Assembly: GCA_015680685.1 (NCBI GenBank)
Contig: MNCI01012713.1
Span: 565,342-629,341, forward strand
DNA length: 64,000 nucleotides
Direction of reading: 5' to 3'
Source of the DNA: Gnetum montanum
Taxonomy: Eukaryota; Streptophyta; Gnetopsida; Gnetales; Gnetaceae
Shown here: one piece after another, positions 1 through 11,736 of the stretch
Position numbering within the stretch: the first letter of the stretch is position 1
Layout of the letters: every line of letters begins with the position of its first letter
Notes under the pieces: model-generated
Told to the model about the DNA's origin: nothing
Database searches by the model: none
Seen by the model: the letters and a program-made list of their open reading frames with translations, nothing else
Position numbers and translations under genes: made by a program

Positions 1-9
1 GCAGGGGAT

Positions 10-38
10 GCGATATCGCAGCGGCCGCGATATCGCGG
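10..38. repeat. Two GATATC-centred palindromes with a NotI-type octamer between them
   Basis: Positions 10-19 (GCGATATCGC) and 25-38 (CCGCGATATCGCGG) are perfect palindromes, and 21-28 is GCGGCCGC. The same GCGATATCGC core lies near the outer end of the 756-bp gypsy LTRs (around 11718 and 17797), so this is probably a leftover of an LTR upstream region. The CpGs here are intact, unlike most TE sequence in the window. Confidence 0.6.
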
Positions 39-39
39 C

Positions 40-243
40 TTGTGCAATCTGCGTCTCATCAGAAATTATCTTATTTATTTACAAATTGTTAGAAATTCAC
101 CATGCAAAGCTCTACTAGAGTCAAGTTCTGGAGTCAATTTGATATCTCAAGAAACATATAAGGCATGGAACTTACCATCATTAAAGAAATACAACATAAG
201 ACTAGAACTTGTAGACCAATCAATCACCATTCATTTTGGATAG
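40..243 (+). pseudogene. Retropepsin (gypsy protease) fragment
   Basis: The translation contains LIYLQIVRN followed by KALLESSSGVNLISQE and YKAWNLPSLKK. It lines up with the protease at 13.6-14.4 kb, which reads KALLDSGFGVNLISQE. The catalytic triplet D-S-G of retroviral-type aspartic proteases is E-S-S here, so the enzyme would be inactive. The reading frame stops at 241-243, and homologous codons continue downstream in broken frames. It abuts LTR-like palindromes directly, so gag has been lost by deletion. Confidence 0.75.
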
Positions 244-2965
244 GTAGAAGATGTGAGAACAACTATCAATGGGTGGTATTATTTAGTACATTTTTTATGA
301 TTGATGTAAAAAAGTAGAAGGAGACTTTTCCTATCATTATGAGAAGAGCATGACTTAGTACAATTGATGCTAAGCTAGGAATAAGAGACTTGTTCTTCGA
401 AATTTCCAAGGAAGATGAGCAAGGAGCCATACAAATGCATAAGAAGTTCATGCATTACTTATGATGAAGAAGGAAAATTTTTGGACCAAAAGTTCAAAAT
501 GTTAATAGGATTCTTACACCAGCTCACAACAACTTTGAAAAACAAGTGCGTATGCAAAAGGAAATAATAGCCACTAAATCAAAAGATAGCCAATGGTTAA
601 GAAATGAGAACATAAAACTATTTAAAACATTCAAGAGAACATCCAACCCACTTATCAACTCCTACCCCAAAGAAAATAACCCAAATTAAAAAATTATAAA
701 AGGATATCCTAAACCATGATCATACATCAACAAAAAGTAGTGAACATGGAGATTCAAAACCTAAAATTAAAAGTAAACAAGAAAACATATTTGGACCTTC
801 TAAAATGGAATGACCATCTTTTCCAACAACATATGTATCTCCAAATTATTAAAATTTTATTATCGTCAATGTTACATAGGATAATAAATGAAAATATAAA
901 TTGCTAAGGATGATAAACAAAAAACCTAGACTGCATGATCATAGGGATATACAATCCATTGTACAAACACTCGCCCATTAGTTTAGTCATGGAGGAGGTG
1001 TCCTATCTTGAATCAGAAATTGATAAGTGTATTTTAAATTTTTTGTTTTATAATTTTTGCTTTACAATTTTTATCATACTTTTCTAAATTTTTAATATTT
1101 TCTTCATTTTTAATATCTTTTTTATTCTTTAATATTTTTGAAACTTCTTACCATTTCTGCATTCTTTAATATCTATTAAGTTCTTTATGCATTTCTATTC
1201 CTACATATTTTTTCATTATTTTTATAGTTTTATCATTTTTCATGTACATATTTTTGCTTATCTTTCTAATAAAGTATAACATAATAAGTAAGAGGTACTT
1301 GAAACAATAAGAATTTAATCCTTTGTTATCAAATCATTAAAAGATTTATTGTATATATAGTGAGACCACATCATCCATAGACTTATTTCCAATAATAAGA
1401 GGCTCTTACCATAGACATAATAACTTTCTTCTCATAATAAAACTAAAATAAACTTGTGATCATTATGCCTAGATGGAGAGGTGAAGAAGCAAGAGGGAAT
1501 GAAAAGGATGTGACATTAAGGGGATTTGTGGATTCTATAAAGCTACTAGTATGAGTCTTATTTTGATGTTGAGTTGTATTATTCACTTGAGTTCTAATGA
1601 CAAAGGAAAATGTGTTTTGAAATACGTGTTGTCTTACGATGTCACTAGAAAGACATGTTACCCATGCTTGAAGATATTCCTCTACTAAGGTTGATATAGT
1701 AATAACATAACAAATACACATAATAAAAATTTCTAGGGGCTCCACTGAAAAGACATGTTACCCATGCCTTAAGATAGGTAACTTGTTAGTAATTTTAAGG
1801 TTTCTTAGACTTGCATTATTTACAAGGCAAGAAAGACTTTAACCTATCCATAAATGCACTCCTCTATCCAATGGCTAAGTCTCCTTTAAAATAAACTATG
1901 TAAATAATAAATCGCTTCATTGTATTTAATTGCCATGTAATGATATTTTTCTTACAATTGTGATAGTATTATGATTATCAGTTTCAAGATGATACAATGC
2001 AATGTCACTAGTAAGCAGTATGGACTTAGTGTGGATCCTAGATAGCAAGGCTCATGATTTTTTTAATCATGCATTATACATAGAATTCATTATGCTTATG
2101 ATAAAACATCTTATGTCCCATTTCTTGCAATCCATGCTACTACCATTTCACCTCGTTATTATGTAATTAGAATTTGATGATTTAGTATAATAGTGTTATT
2201 TTCTTATTAAGGTAATAAAACATGTATGGTTTGGAAGATGGGTATGATTTACATTCAACTCATTGAGTGCCCACAAACACTTGTAGGTGTGGTTCTACAA
2301 GGGCATTAAGGCTATGAGCCTCATTTGGGGAGGAACCACTTGTATAACTCTTATGTTTCATACATGATGACTAATTCCACATTATCTTGTATCTCTTAAA
2401 TACTTTAGCAATAATCATTATTTCCCTACATATTCATATCCACTTAGAAGTTCAACAGTTGTGATCAAAGCATCTCCTAAACTTTAGTTGACTAACCTTG
2501 CCCAAACTCTTTCTTTAACATACTTTTGACATGAAATTCTCACATTCTAAGTATCATCTATGATTAAGAATCCTTTGGATCATCTTTACACTTTATAAAC
2601 TACCCATTCCATTCATTTTTTCCATTAGATTTCACAAAAATTTTGAAAATTTCAATGATGATATTGTACATACAATATATGAGGGCCTACTATATTACAT
2701 CAACAATATCACATCTATAATATCGCTCTTATAAAAATCTATATATATGTGCAAACTGTTAGAAAATTTTTCATTCCATCATTTCATGCAAGGGGAGCTC
2801 ATGTTGTTTTTCTATCTAACAACCTTCAAAGCTCAATGTCTTTCTCATCACATGTCCAATTTGAGCCAATCTTGATTCTTTTTGCTCATGGAGGGATCAT
2901 CTTAGTCATGGGAGAGAGGGTTAAACATAATTTTTTCAAATTTCCAAATTTTTATAACACCTAGA

Positions 2966-3360
2966 AAAATAATTAAGGGTAAAAACAATAAGAGATAATA
3001 ACATTATGATCTAACATAAGCCAATAAACTTAATGATTTTTTCCAATTATCCATTCGAATACATTTTAAATAACAAATTGAAGATAGTGATGGATCATTA
3101 AGATAAGATTTTTTTCAATTGATTGTTTAATTGTTTAATCAAGTATTTTTTCTAAACAAGGTTTTTTTCTAAAATGATAAAATTTTCAACTCTGCAATTC
3201 CAAATAAAAAAGAAATTGATTATATCTAATACCTTTGATCGAAACCACAAATCAATGTAGGGTTATGAACTATTAGGAATTTTTCTAAAATTTTTGGGTA
3301 ATCTTAAATCTTCTTATGATTGTACATGCCACCAAAGATACTTGAAGCTAAAGGACTATT
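2966..3360. other. Unassigned AT-rich spacer
   Basis: No ORF or repeat was recognised. It lies between the last gypsy homology and the copia LTR. Its last five bases (CTATT, 3356-3360) are the probable left target-site copy of the copia element. Confidence 0.5.
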
Positions 3361-4479
3361 TGAGGATCACTGAACTTAGAAGGGGAGCGGAATGAATAAG
3401 TTCCCCAATTTTCAAATCTTTGACACAAAAACACATCAATTTTGACATGGTTCCCTAACTTGGGTAGTCCACACTCGAAGGGTATTTTGCAAGCATACCT
3501 CTGGACTTTGTTCATTCCAAATTATGATTTGAAGGGTTCACACCCTGTACAATCTTCAAGCCCTGCTCAAGAGTGTTGTTCCGCAACACTAACCACTCAA
3601 ACTTGCAAGGTCCCATCAGGCTTTGAATATGGTTTCTAGGCTTCCACAACCTTTACAATCTTGAGCTCTGCTCAGGAGTGTTGTGCCACAACACCAACAA
3701 CTCAATCCCGTAGAATCTTGACAAGCTCAATCAAGATGCCTTCCTGTAAGAAGCACATCAACCTTGCAAAGCAACAAGAGAACAACAATTACAAGGCATT
3801 AATGTAACTTAGTTTTTTGATCCTTGTACTTTGAGGTACAACACACTTTATAATGAATAAATGATGATATAATGAAGAGCAACAATGATTACAATAATAG
3901 GCAAATGATTAGACAATGATCGTACATAAGCTTGCATACTTTTCAATGCATATAATGTCTTCTTATAGCTTTCATGTTTCCAAATCTATCTTGGAGCTCA
4001 TGCAATGGCTAGCCAGTGGTCACTAACAGTCATGGAAGATGTCTTCTTTGTGCCTATGATGTCTTTCTATATTTACCCTCTATCCTAGAAAGATGTCTTT
4101 GTCTGGGAAAGATGTCTTTCTAAAATCTTCATTCTTGGATGAAATATTTGTTTGATGGAAGATGTCTTTCTGAAACTAGCCTACATTCTGTGAAGACATC
4201 TTTGCCTAATGAAAGATGTCTTTGCCTAAGAAAAGACATCTACTATTCCTTAAATACATCTTTGCATGAACATTCTTCAATTCTGCCAAGATGTTTCTTG
4301 TTTCTCAGAGACATCTTTCTTCAACTTCCTTTGAATGATGAATTCTTCATTCCTTGTCCATGCTCATCAAACTTCTTATCTTGATTCAAGGTTTTGTCTT
4401 GCAAACACAACAATCACACACACACACACACAAGCAACCTATGTTCTCCATTTTCCTTTGACATACCAAAAGATCAACA
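3361..4479 (-). repeat. Copia 3' LTR (1119 bp)
   Basis: Direct-repeat partner of 18136-19229. The left edge (TGAGGATCA) and right edge (AAGATCAACA) are the points where similarity to the partner stops. It ends next to a polypurine tract, which marks it as the 3' LTR of a minus-strand element. It carries a short CA run (about 4413-4431) that the partner lacks and an array of GATGTC/GACATC units. Confidence 0.8.
4035..4318. promoter_or_regulatory. Array of about 12 AAGATGTCTTT / AAGACATCTTT units
   Basis: About twelve units of the form (G/A)AAGA-YR-TCTTT sit within about 285 bp of the copia LTR. The central dinucleotide is TG in most units and CA in the others. The aligned array at 18795-19080 has the same spacing but often the other dinucleotide, and one unit there is AAGACGTCTTT. 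I infer an ancestral GACGTC palindrome array, a sequence type bound by plant bZIP factors. Confidence 0.65.
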
Positions 4480-4494
4480 ATCTCTCCCTTTTTG
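4480..4494 (-). other. Copia polypurine tract
   Basis: In element orientation the tract reads AAAAAGGGAGAGAT directly before the LTR start TGTTGATC. This is the expected site for plus-strand priming and fixes the right edge of the 3' LTR. Confidence 0.65.
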
Positions 4495-4689
4495 GTAATG
4501 TCCAAAACTTTAAAAAATGGGTTAGTAATACATAATAATACATAGGTTTCTTCTTCCCCTTTTTGAACATAGCCAAAAAGGCAAGGTAAGCTCTCCCTAA
4601 ATAGTTGCATAAAAATGATTTTAATGTTTTGTCTTTGTTGTTTATGTTTTTGTGTTAAATAAGGATAGAAAGAATGAAAAGACTTACAT

Positions 4690-7600
4690 GACAAGACAAA
4701 GTCCTATCCCGATATCTTTGCATAGAGATGTCAACCAATGTTCATCTAGAGGTTTGGTAAAGGCATCGGCTAGTTGACTCATGGTTCTAATAAATTATAG
4801 CCTTACATGACCACATTGTGTATATTCTGGTATGAAGTAATGGCAAATCTCAATATGTTTGGTAGGAGAATGTTACATGGGATTTTTTGTCATGTTAATG
4901 ATGCTCTTGTTGTCACGGTAAATAGGATTTGAGTTTACATTTACTTCTAAATCTTTGAGAGTTTCTTTCATCCAAAGTAATTAAGCACAACAACTGTTGG
5001 CAAAGATATATTTAGCTTCTGCTATTGAGAGAGCTATAGAGGTTTGCTTCTTGGTTAGCAATGAGACAAGACTTCTTACCAAGAAGAAACAATTGCCACT
5101 AATGCTATGACAATCATTAGGACAACTTGCCCAATCTACATCACAATAACCAACAAGATCAAGGGAGGAATCCTTTGGATACCAAAGGTCCTAGTTAGCA
5201 ATACATTTAAAGTAGTGAAAAATACGTTTAACAACCTTGTAATGAGAATCTTTTGGGGATGACTAATATCTAGCACACAATACTACACTTAAAGCTATAT
5301 CTGGTCAACTGGCAATTAAATAAAGAAGACTAACAATCATTCCTCTATAAAGTTTGGGATCAAGTGGCTTACTTGATCATCTTTAACAAGCTTATAATTT
5401 GCAACCATAAGAGTACCATTAACTTTGACATTAGCTAAGTTGTATTTGAACAAAATATCCCTTACATAGTTGGTTTAACATATGAAGGTTCCATTAGTTG
5501 TTTGATAGATTGGAAAGCCAAGAAAGTTCTTGAGTTCTCCCATCATGCTCATTTTAAATTCAGACTACATGAGATCAAGAAATTTTTTGCAAGGAATTTC
5601 ATTAGTGGCATCAAAAATAATATCATCAACATAGATTTGAATAATTAGAAGATCTTTACCTTCCCTTTGAATAAATAATGTAACATCAGCTTTACCTCTT
5701 TCAAATCCATTTGATGTAAGGTGTTGAGAAAGCCTGTCATACTAAGCTCTTGGAGCTTATTTAAGACCATAGAGAGCTTTCTTGAGCTTGTAGACATGAT
5801 CAATCTTAATGGAATCAACAAATCCTTCAAGTTGTTCAATGTAAACTTCTTCTTATATGGTTCCATTTAAGAGGGCACTTTTGACATCCATTTGATAGAG
5901 CTTGATGTTGTTGATCCTAGCATAGCCCAGAAGAAGTCTAAGAGATTCCAACCTAGCAATAGGAGCAAACGTTTCATCAAAATCTATTCCTTCTTATTGG
6001 TTGTATCCTTTGGCAACTAATCTAGCCTTGTTTTTAATGATGTTTCCATTATCATCAATCTTGTACCTAAAGATCCACTTTGTCATAATGACAAGTTTAT
6101 CGATGTACCTAGATGTTAATTTCCATTTATCATTTCTAGCAAATTGAATAAGTTTGTCTTGCATAGCAGAAATCCATCCTTCCTTTTTTTGGCTTCCTTA
6201 AAGGTTTTGGATTCAAGTTGAAAGAGATATGTGGAAAAGCCAAACATTTCTTTGATTTGGCTTCTAATACAAACACCATCTTGAACTTCCCCAATTACAT
6301 CGTTAAGATAGTGGCTTATGCTAAGTCTGGTCATTTTTGGTAGAGTGGGGGATATTTCTTAATCATCATCATTTTCTTCCTCTTCATGATCACTACTAGA
6401 TTCTGAATTTTTTTCATCATGCACTAAAGTTGGGATAGATAATTTTTGAATGGGAATGGTTTCATCATCAAGTTGAGGACAAGTAATGTCATAATCATCT
6501 ATTTTGACATTTATGGATTCCTCCACTATACTTGTTCTTTCGTTAAACACTATGTATGCCCTACTAACTAGAGAATATCCTAGGAAAATTCCTTCATCAA
6601 TTTTTGCATTAAACTTTCTCAAGTTATCTTTATCATTCAGAATATAGCATTTTGAACCAAAAATAGAAAAATAAGCTACTAAAGCTTTTCTACCAATCTA
6701 TAATTCATAAGGAGTTTTAGAAGTGAATCTTCTTACCATAACTCTATTGGACATGTAATGGGCAATGTTGATCGCTTCAACCTAGAAGTGATGAGGAAGG
6801 CTTCGATCATGTAATATCATTCTCCCCATCTCATTTAAGATTTTGTTCTTTCATTCAACTACACCATTTTGTTGAGGAGTTCTTGTAGCAGAAAATTGAT
6901 GTAGAATGCCATTCATTTCACAAAACTATTCAAATTTTGCATTTTGAACTCACTTCTAATAACTTTAATACGATATTCTTTTTCATTCTAGATCTAATTA
7001 CTAACTCTTAAAAAAATGATCAAACACTTCATCTTTGTGATACAAAAAAGGCAACCCAAGTAAACTGAGAATAATCATCAACAATAGTCAAAAATAGCTT
7101 TTCTTTCCTAAGTTGAGAGTTTGAATTGATCAACCACATCCATATGAAGTAGATCCAAGGAACAAGTAGTAGAAATACAATTTTTCTTACCAAATATTAC
7201 CCTCATTTATTTTCCTTTTTGACAAGCTTCACATGTATTTAGGTTGAAATCTTTAAGTTTAAGAAGACCATAGACCCTTTCTTTAGATACCAAGGTCTAG
7301 AGAATTTCCTTATTTATGTGGCCTAGCTTCCTATGACAAAGATGTGTATCATCTTCACAACTTACTAAACACTTGGATTCAAAGCTAGGAGAATTTCCAA
7401 AAATAGTGGTATACACATTTCCTTTTCTAGATCCTTCAATCACAATATTTCTAGTAGATAAATCTTATATTCTAAAACTTTCTTTTAAAAGGTAACATTA
7501 AAATTTCAATCATGAAGTTGACTTACACTAAGAAGATTATGTTTTATTCCATCAACTTAAAACACTTTTTTTATATTTGGTAATCCCTTACCTTTACCTC

Positions 7601-7960
7601 CTATGATACCAATACCTATTATACGTGCTTCAATGTCATCTCCAAAAGTGACTATACCATTATTTTGTTCCATGAAATGGGTGAATCGGATTTGCCACTT
7701 GTCATGTGCATTTAACGCCCACTATCCATATACCATGTATTAGCGTTGTCGTTGGAGAAAGTAACTTGAGCCATCAAATTCTTTTCAGTCTTCCCTTTTT
7801 TCTCTCTCTATAAGCACATGGTCTACTTTCTAGGCTAGTTTTGAAAAGATCAAGAGTGGTGATGCATTCTAAGATAGCAAAAAGCTTGAATATAACTATA
7901 TTTACCACAAAAGGAGCATTTCAAGTTTTTTGGTTTAGGAGATTTGTCAAACCTAGATAA
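4690..7960 (-). pseudogene. Copia gag-pol remnant (zinc knuckle, protease, integrase, RT, RNase H)
   Basis: Conceptual translation across several frames gives the copia domain order. A zinc knuckle lies at about 7.9 kb (KCSFCGKYSYIQAFC, with Tyr in place of the His ligand), followed by a protease region. Integrase at about 7.3-6.6 kb shows LCHRKLGHIN, CEACQKGK and TPQQNGVVE. After this come KFNAKIDEGIFLGYS, the RT with LVAKGYNQ, KLKKALYGLK and IQIYVDDIIF, and an RNase H end reading QLADAFTKPLDEHW near 4.75 kb. Many stop codons and frameshifts make it non-functional. The first exposed end at about 7960 is where the unknown insert cuts the element. Family assignment is secure. Confidence 0.9.
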
Positions 7961-10790
7961 ATGTTATTTTTGATTATTAGATTTTTTAATAGAGCTCTTG
8001 TTCACCTACTCAAACCTTCTTATTGTTGTCACATTAAACAATTGCATGGAGTAACAGTTGAAGCAAATGTAATTAAAAAACTAAATGAGATTGATACATC
8101 TAAGAATTTAGGAGAAATGTTTCAAGAAGTTAATATTAATGTTGAATTGAGTGGGAATGCATTTAAAAACATGAAATTGGATTATCCTGCTTAGTAGTTT
8201 GAAAAAGAAATTGTTTCAGGTGGACAAAATGCAGAGTTCCAATTGGTTTATGTACATCAGTTGTTGCAAAGATTATTCAGAAATTATAATGTTTCCAAAA
8301 TTTCCAAGATTACAAACTCCAAAAACATTGGCTCTGGGCAAACTCATGGTTATTGATGTTGATTTTTATGAGGAAAATATAGTGTTTGTATTGTCACATC
8401 TTGCACTAATTGACATGATGAAGGTTAAGGGTTACATCAACAAAATGACTCTCTATTTGGAGGATAACAATGTTCAAGTATCTAATTTTACCGAACTATT
8501 TTTCCATGAATTCTTAAAGAGAGGGAATAATTTTGCTCAGTATTTTAAGTTGCATATCTATCAGAAGATATCTAAAGATGACCTCTGCAATATCAACTTC
8601 TAATTGAATGATAAACAAATGGAAAGTTCCATAGAAAAGCTATTGACAGGGCAATCAACAAAAGAAGAAAACAAACAAACAATTAGTTGATCTTATGTAT
8701 TACCATTTCCCAATTAAATTACACTAAAAAGGGATTTTTAAAAAATAGCAGAATTATTCAAAGTTACAAAGATTCATTAGCCAAGGTTACTACAACTAGT
8801 CCCCTAAAGATTCATAACAAGCTCGAACCACATCGTTCATCTAGAGACGACCCTGCCTTTGGTAAACCAGTTGCAGATCCTGCCTGTTGCCACACCTCTT
8901 ATTCAAATTTGTTGTTAACTAGTTGCTTTGCCATTGTAGGAGCAGAGCCATTAGCTACCACAGCTAGAGAATGAAAAATAAGCTCCCTATAAACACCAAA
9001 ATTAAATGAAGAAACCAATGGGAACCTAGATAATAGAATTATCTCTGATAATACTAACACAGGTGCAGAGCTTAATTCTTCGTTAGAAAATACATGTGAT
9101 GTTGGAAAAACCAGAAAGGTCATACTTTGTAATAATTCCTAGAACAATGGCGATGAATTCCAAGGAAAAAACCACCTCCGTTTCCAAATGCACTGCTAGG
9201 GTCTCCGCCAAATAAAAATTGTTGTTGCCACCCAAACTCATGAAGAATGGCAACGCAGCAAAACACAAACCCTCATTTCAACATCTATCACATATGTGCA
9301 CAAGAAATACAATCAAATTTTCGAACAAGGGTAAAAAGATTTTTGCGCTAATGCAAAAGTTTGGAATAGAAAGATGGACATAAGGATACAATGTAGGTTT
9401 TGATAATAATTTACATATATAAAAGAAAGCAAAAATATTGTTACTTATGGAAAGGAGGAATTACAAGATATTTGTGTAAATGGGACATTTGGCAAATGTA
9501 ACTTTCTATTGGATTTTAAATTTTTCATGGAAGTTGTAATTTCTTATGATAGTTACAACTAAAACTCCAAGATATTTGTGGCTAATTTTGATTTTCCATT
9601 ACCAAGAGGACACTTGCCAAATGTGGCTTAAAATTCTCATGGAAGATATAACTCCTAAGGTGGTTATAAATTTATGTGCATAAGATATTTGTAAGACCCA
9701 TAACTTCTCATGATTATTGTAACTACCTTAAGGTCACTATAAAAAGACCTTCAAAGGCAAATTTTTGGGGGGAAGGAGGAAGCTTTTTGGAAAGAAGAAA
9801 TTTGAAGGTTGCTTGTAAGATGGCTTTCTAAAGACATCGTTTTGGCTACTTTATTTTAGTCCTGTCAATTTATTCTTTCCTATTTGTTTTAGCTGCTTAG
9901 CTAGTGATTTAGGTAATATCATGCTTGGCATTTAAATTTGGGATTTTTATATCACTTTCATAGTTCTTTGTTACGTCATAGTAGACTCTTATGAAGATTT
10001 TCCATAGAAGAGCTCATGTCGGGAAGCCTCAAGAGCAATTTAATAGAGTTTTTTATTATTATGAAATGTTTAAGGCTGCTATTAGGATTGTTGTAAGAGA
10101 GTCTCTACTATAGACAACCTAGTTGAGTAATTCAATATTCTAGAGGGTTGAAAAATCTTTGGTATTTTCATAAGACTTACATAGCTTTTGGATTTTTAAA
10201 GTATATTCCTTTGGTATCTCAATTAGAAATTGTAAAATCTTTGAAAGTTGTGTTGTATGCAATCGTTGACAGCTATTATCTAGCCAAAATAGAATTTTAC
10301 GTAGCAATTTTTGGTAGTATAATAGGATTGTATTTAAGAAATTGCTTGTTTAAGCCTAGAAAATTTGAACAATTCCTAGCTATTGAATTAGGGATAACTT
10401 TATGTGAAGTGCTTGATTGTATTAATTTAACTTGCTTAAATATTTGAGATTTTTACACAAATTTGCTTTCTTTTCTTTCTCTTTCCATTAAATCTTACTC
10501 TATTTCTAGGTTTCTTGTGGAACTTTCTTTCTCTAGGAGAACTTACAAGTAGATTAGCAGAGTTGTGCTCAAATGGTTTTTGCAAAATTTTATTCATTAC
10601 AATTAGGTATTATAAGGACCATATAGACTAAGTGATTGAACAAAATAGAAATCTCCAACAACTCATAATATTTTACAAAGTTGGTCGAATCTCTTTCCTG
10701 ATAGTTGATTACAGTTTTATACGAACCAACTATTTCAACATTCACAACAACAAACACATACTCACATTTAACTACTAAGTCTATTTAGAG
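7961..10790 (+). mobile_element. Unidentified insert inside the copia element, with two consecutive ORFs
   Basis: This block separates copia gag coiled-coil codons from the copia zinc knuckle, so it must be an insertion or a complex rearrangement. Two plus-strand ORFs follow each other, 7961-8194 and 8199-8603 (77 and 134 codons), lysine- and asparagine-rich with no domain I recognise. Another ORF of 99 codons lies at 10148-10447. A TATA-like CTATAAAAAG at 9737-9746 is followed by a G-rich leader, as in an LTR promoter. No clear LTR pair, TIRs or target duplication were found. The right edge is approximate. It could be a truncated retroelement of a family I cannot name. Confidence 0.4.
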
Positions 10791-10799
10791 GTATTTGGG

Positions 10800-10975
10800 C
10801 CTTGGTGTTACCAGAGACGAGCTAGCACCTAAATCCTGTTCGAGGCACTCATTGGTGATCACATCCCAAATAGTTGCAAACACTTATTAATTTTTGAATC
10901 TTAGCCCTAAGGTCTGAATTTTCCTTTTTGAGATAAGAACATTCATCATTAAGAACTTTGACTTTTATTTACTTG
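10800..10975 (-). pseudogene. Copia gag coiled-coil fragment
   Basis: The minus strand reads KVKVLNDECSYLKKENSDL followed by RAKIQKL, the heptad-rich segment typical of plant copia gag upstream of the zinc knuckle. It ends exactly at the GCATG target duplication of the gypsy element and resumes at 17820 on the other side. Confidence 0.6.
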
Positions 10976-10980
10976 GCATG

Positions 10981-11736
10981 TGATGAGTGGCAAGGTACCC
11001 CTACACTCAACCATACGAATACGAGTGTTACACACACGATTGGGTCAAACTCTGCAGACTAAGTGCCTACACGCCTTATGGAACACCTAAGGTTAATCAA
11101 TCATTGTCCTCACAAGCTTACTTGTATTTGTCATGGTTGTATGGTTAAGTAAGCTTGAGGCATGTGATTTTTATATCTTTTATGTTTTAATCGCCTATGC
11201 TAAGAGAGGAAAGGGTGAAGAGACTAAGTAACTAACTTTAACTAACTAAGCCTTAATTACCCTAGCATCAGTATTCATTCCCACTTACCATTTCATACCC
11301 TAAACCAATGCAACGCTGCTAGGATTACCAAACGCTATTCATTACTGGGATTACCAAGCGTAATGCACGTGCTCGAAGCGGTCATACTGAATGCACTTAA
11401 CTATGAGAGTTGAGGGTTGAGAGAGATTAAGTTCTTAAGAAAACATTTAAACAATTAAGAATAATTAAAGTCCTATTTAGCTTAGTCCATATACTGCAAG
11501 GTTTATCCAAAAGTTCATCTTTATTGTCGTACACAATTGTGTGCTCAGGTACAGAATTGCTCGAATACAGATTCGTTCACTTAGGGACTCCTACTGCGGG
11601 CACATGGAAATTATTCTAACTCTAGAATGGAAAAATGGCAAGAGTTTGGCTAAGGTCTAGATCTAGATGCAGAAACAAGGGAGAGGCACCTCTTATTTAT
11701 AGAACTGGCGGCAGGCTGCGATATCATGTCCCATCA
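10981..11736 (-). repeat. Gypsy 3' LTR (756 bp)
   Basis: Begins TGATGAGTGG and ends GTCCCATCA on the plus strand. Its partner at 17059-17814 has the same length. In element orientation it has a GCGATATC core near its start and the TATA box CTATAAATAA at 11702-11693. Confidence 0.9.
11693..11702 (-). promoter_or_regulatory. LTR TATA box
   Basis: CTATAAATAA in element orientation, matched at 17780-17771 in the other LTR. Related LTRs (21626-21635, 34714-34722) have CCTATAAATA in the same place, followed about 50-100 bp later by a conserved TTCCA-type block. This makes it the likely retroelement core promoter. Confidence 0.6.

Larger units (their letters stand above)
1..2965 (+). mobile_element. 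Athila-like Ty3/gypsy remnant, 5' truncated by window edge
   Basis: A decayed plus-strand gypsy copy. It starts with palindromic LTR-type sequence, then a protease fragment, then an ORF end reading FSHGGG at about 980-1000 that matches the ends of the same ORF in the copies at 13.6 kb and 24.8 kb. A long non-coding tail follows. The block near 1380-1540, with codons reading MPRWRGEEARGNEK, aligns with 25.02-25.19 kb. The block near 2885-2960 (HGGIILVMG) aligns with 12.25-12.30 kb on the minus strand. No reverse transcriptase or integrase was found. The right boundary is set by the last recognisable homology, and no terminal LTR was identified. Membership is well supported; the edges are not. 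Confidence 0.7.

Noticed and set aside
2655-2740. GATATTG...AATATCGC stretch as a 3' LTR start of the first gypsy remnant
   Set aside because: It resembles the 26.2 kb LTR start, but internal-region homology (2885-2960 with 12.25-12.30 kb) continues after it, so an LTR boundary here is doubtful.
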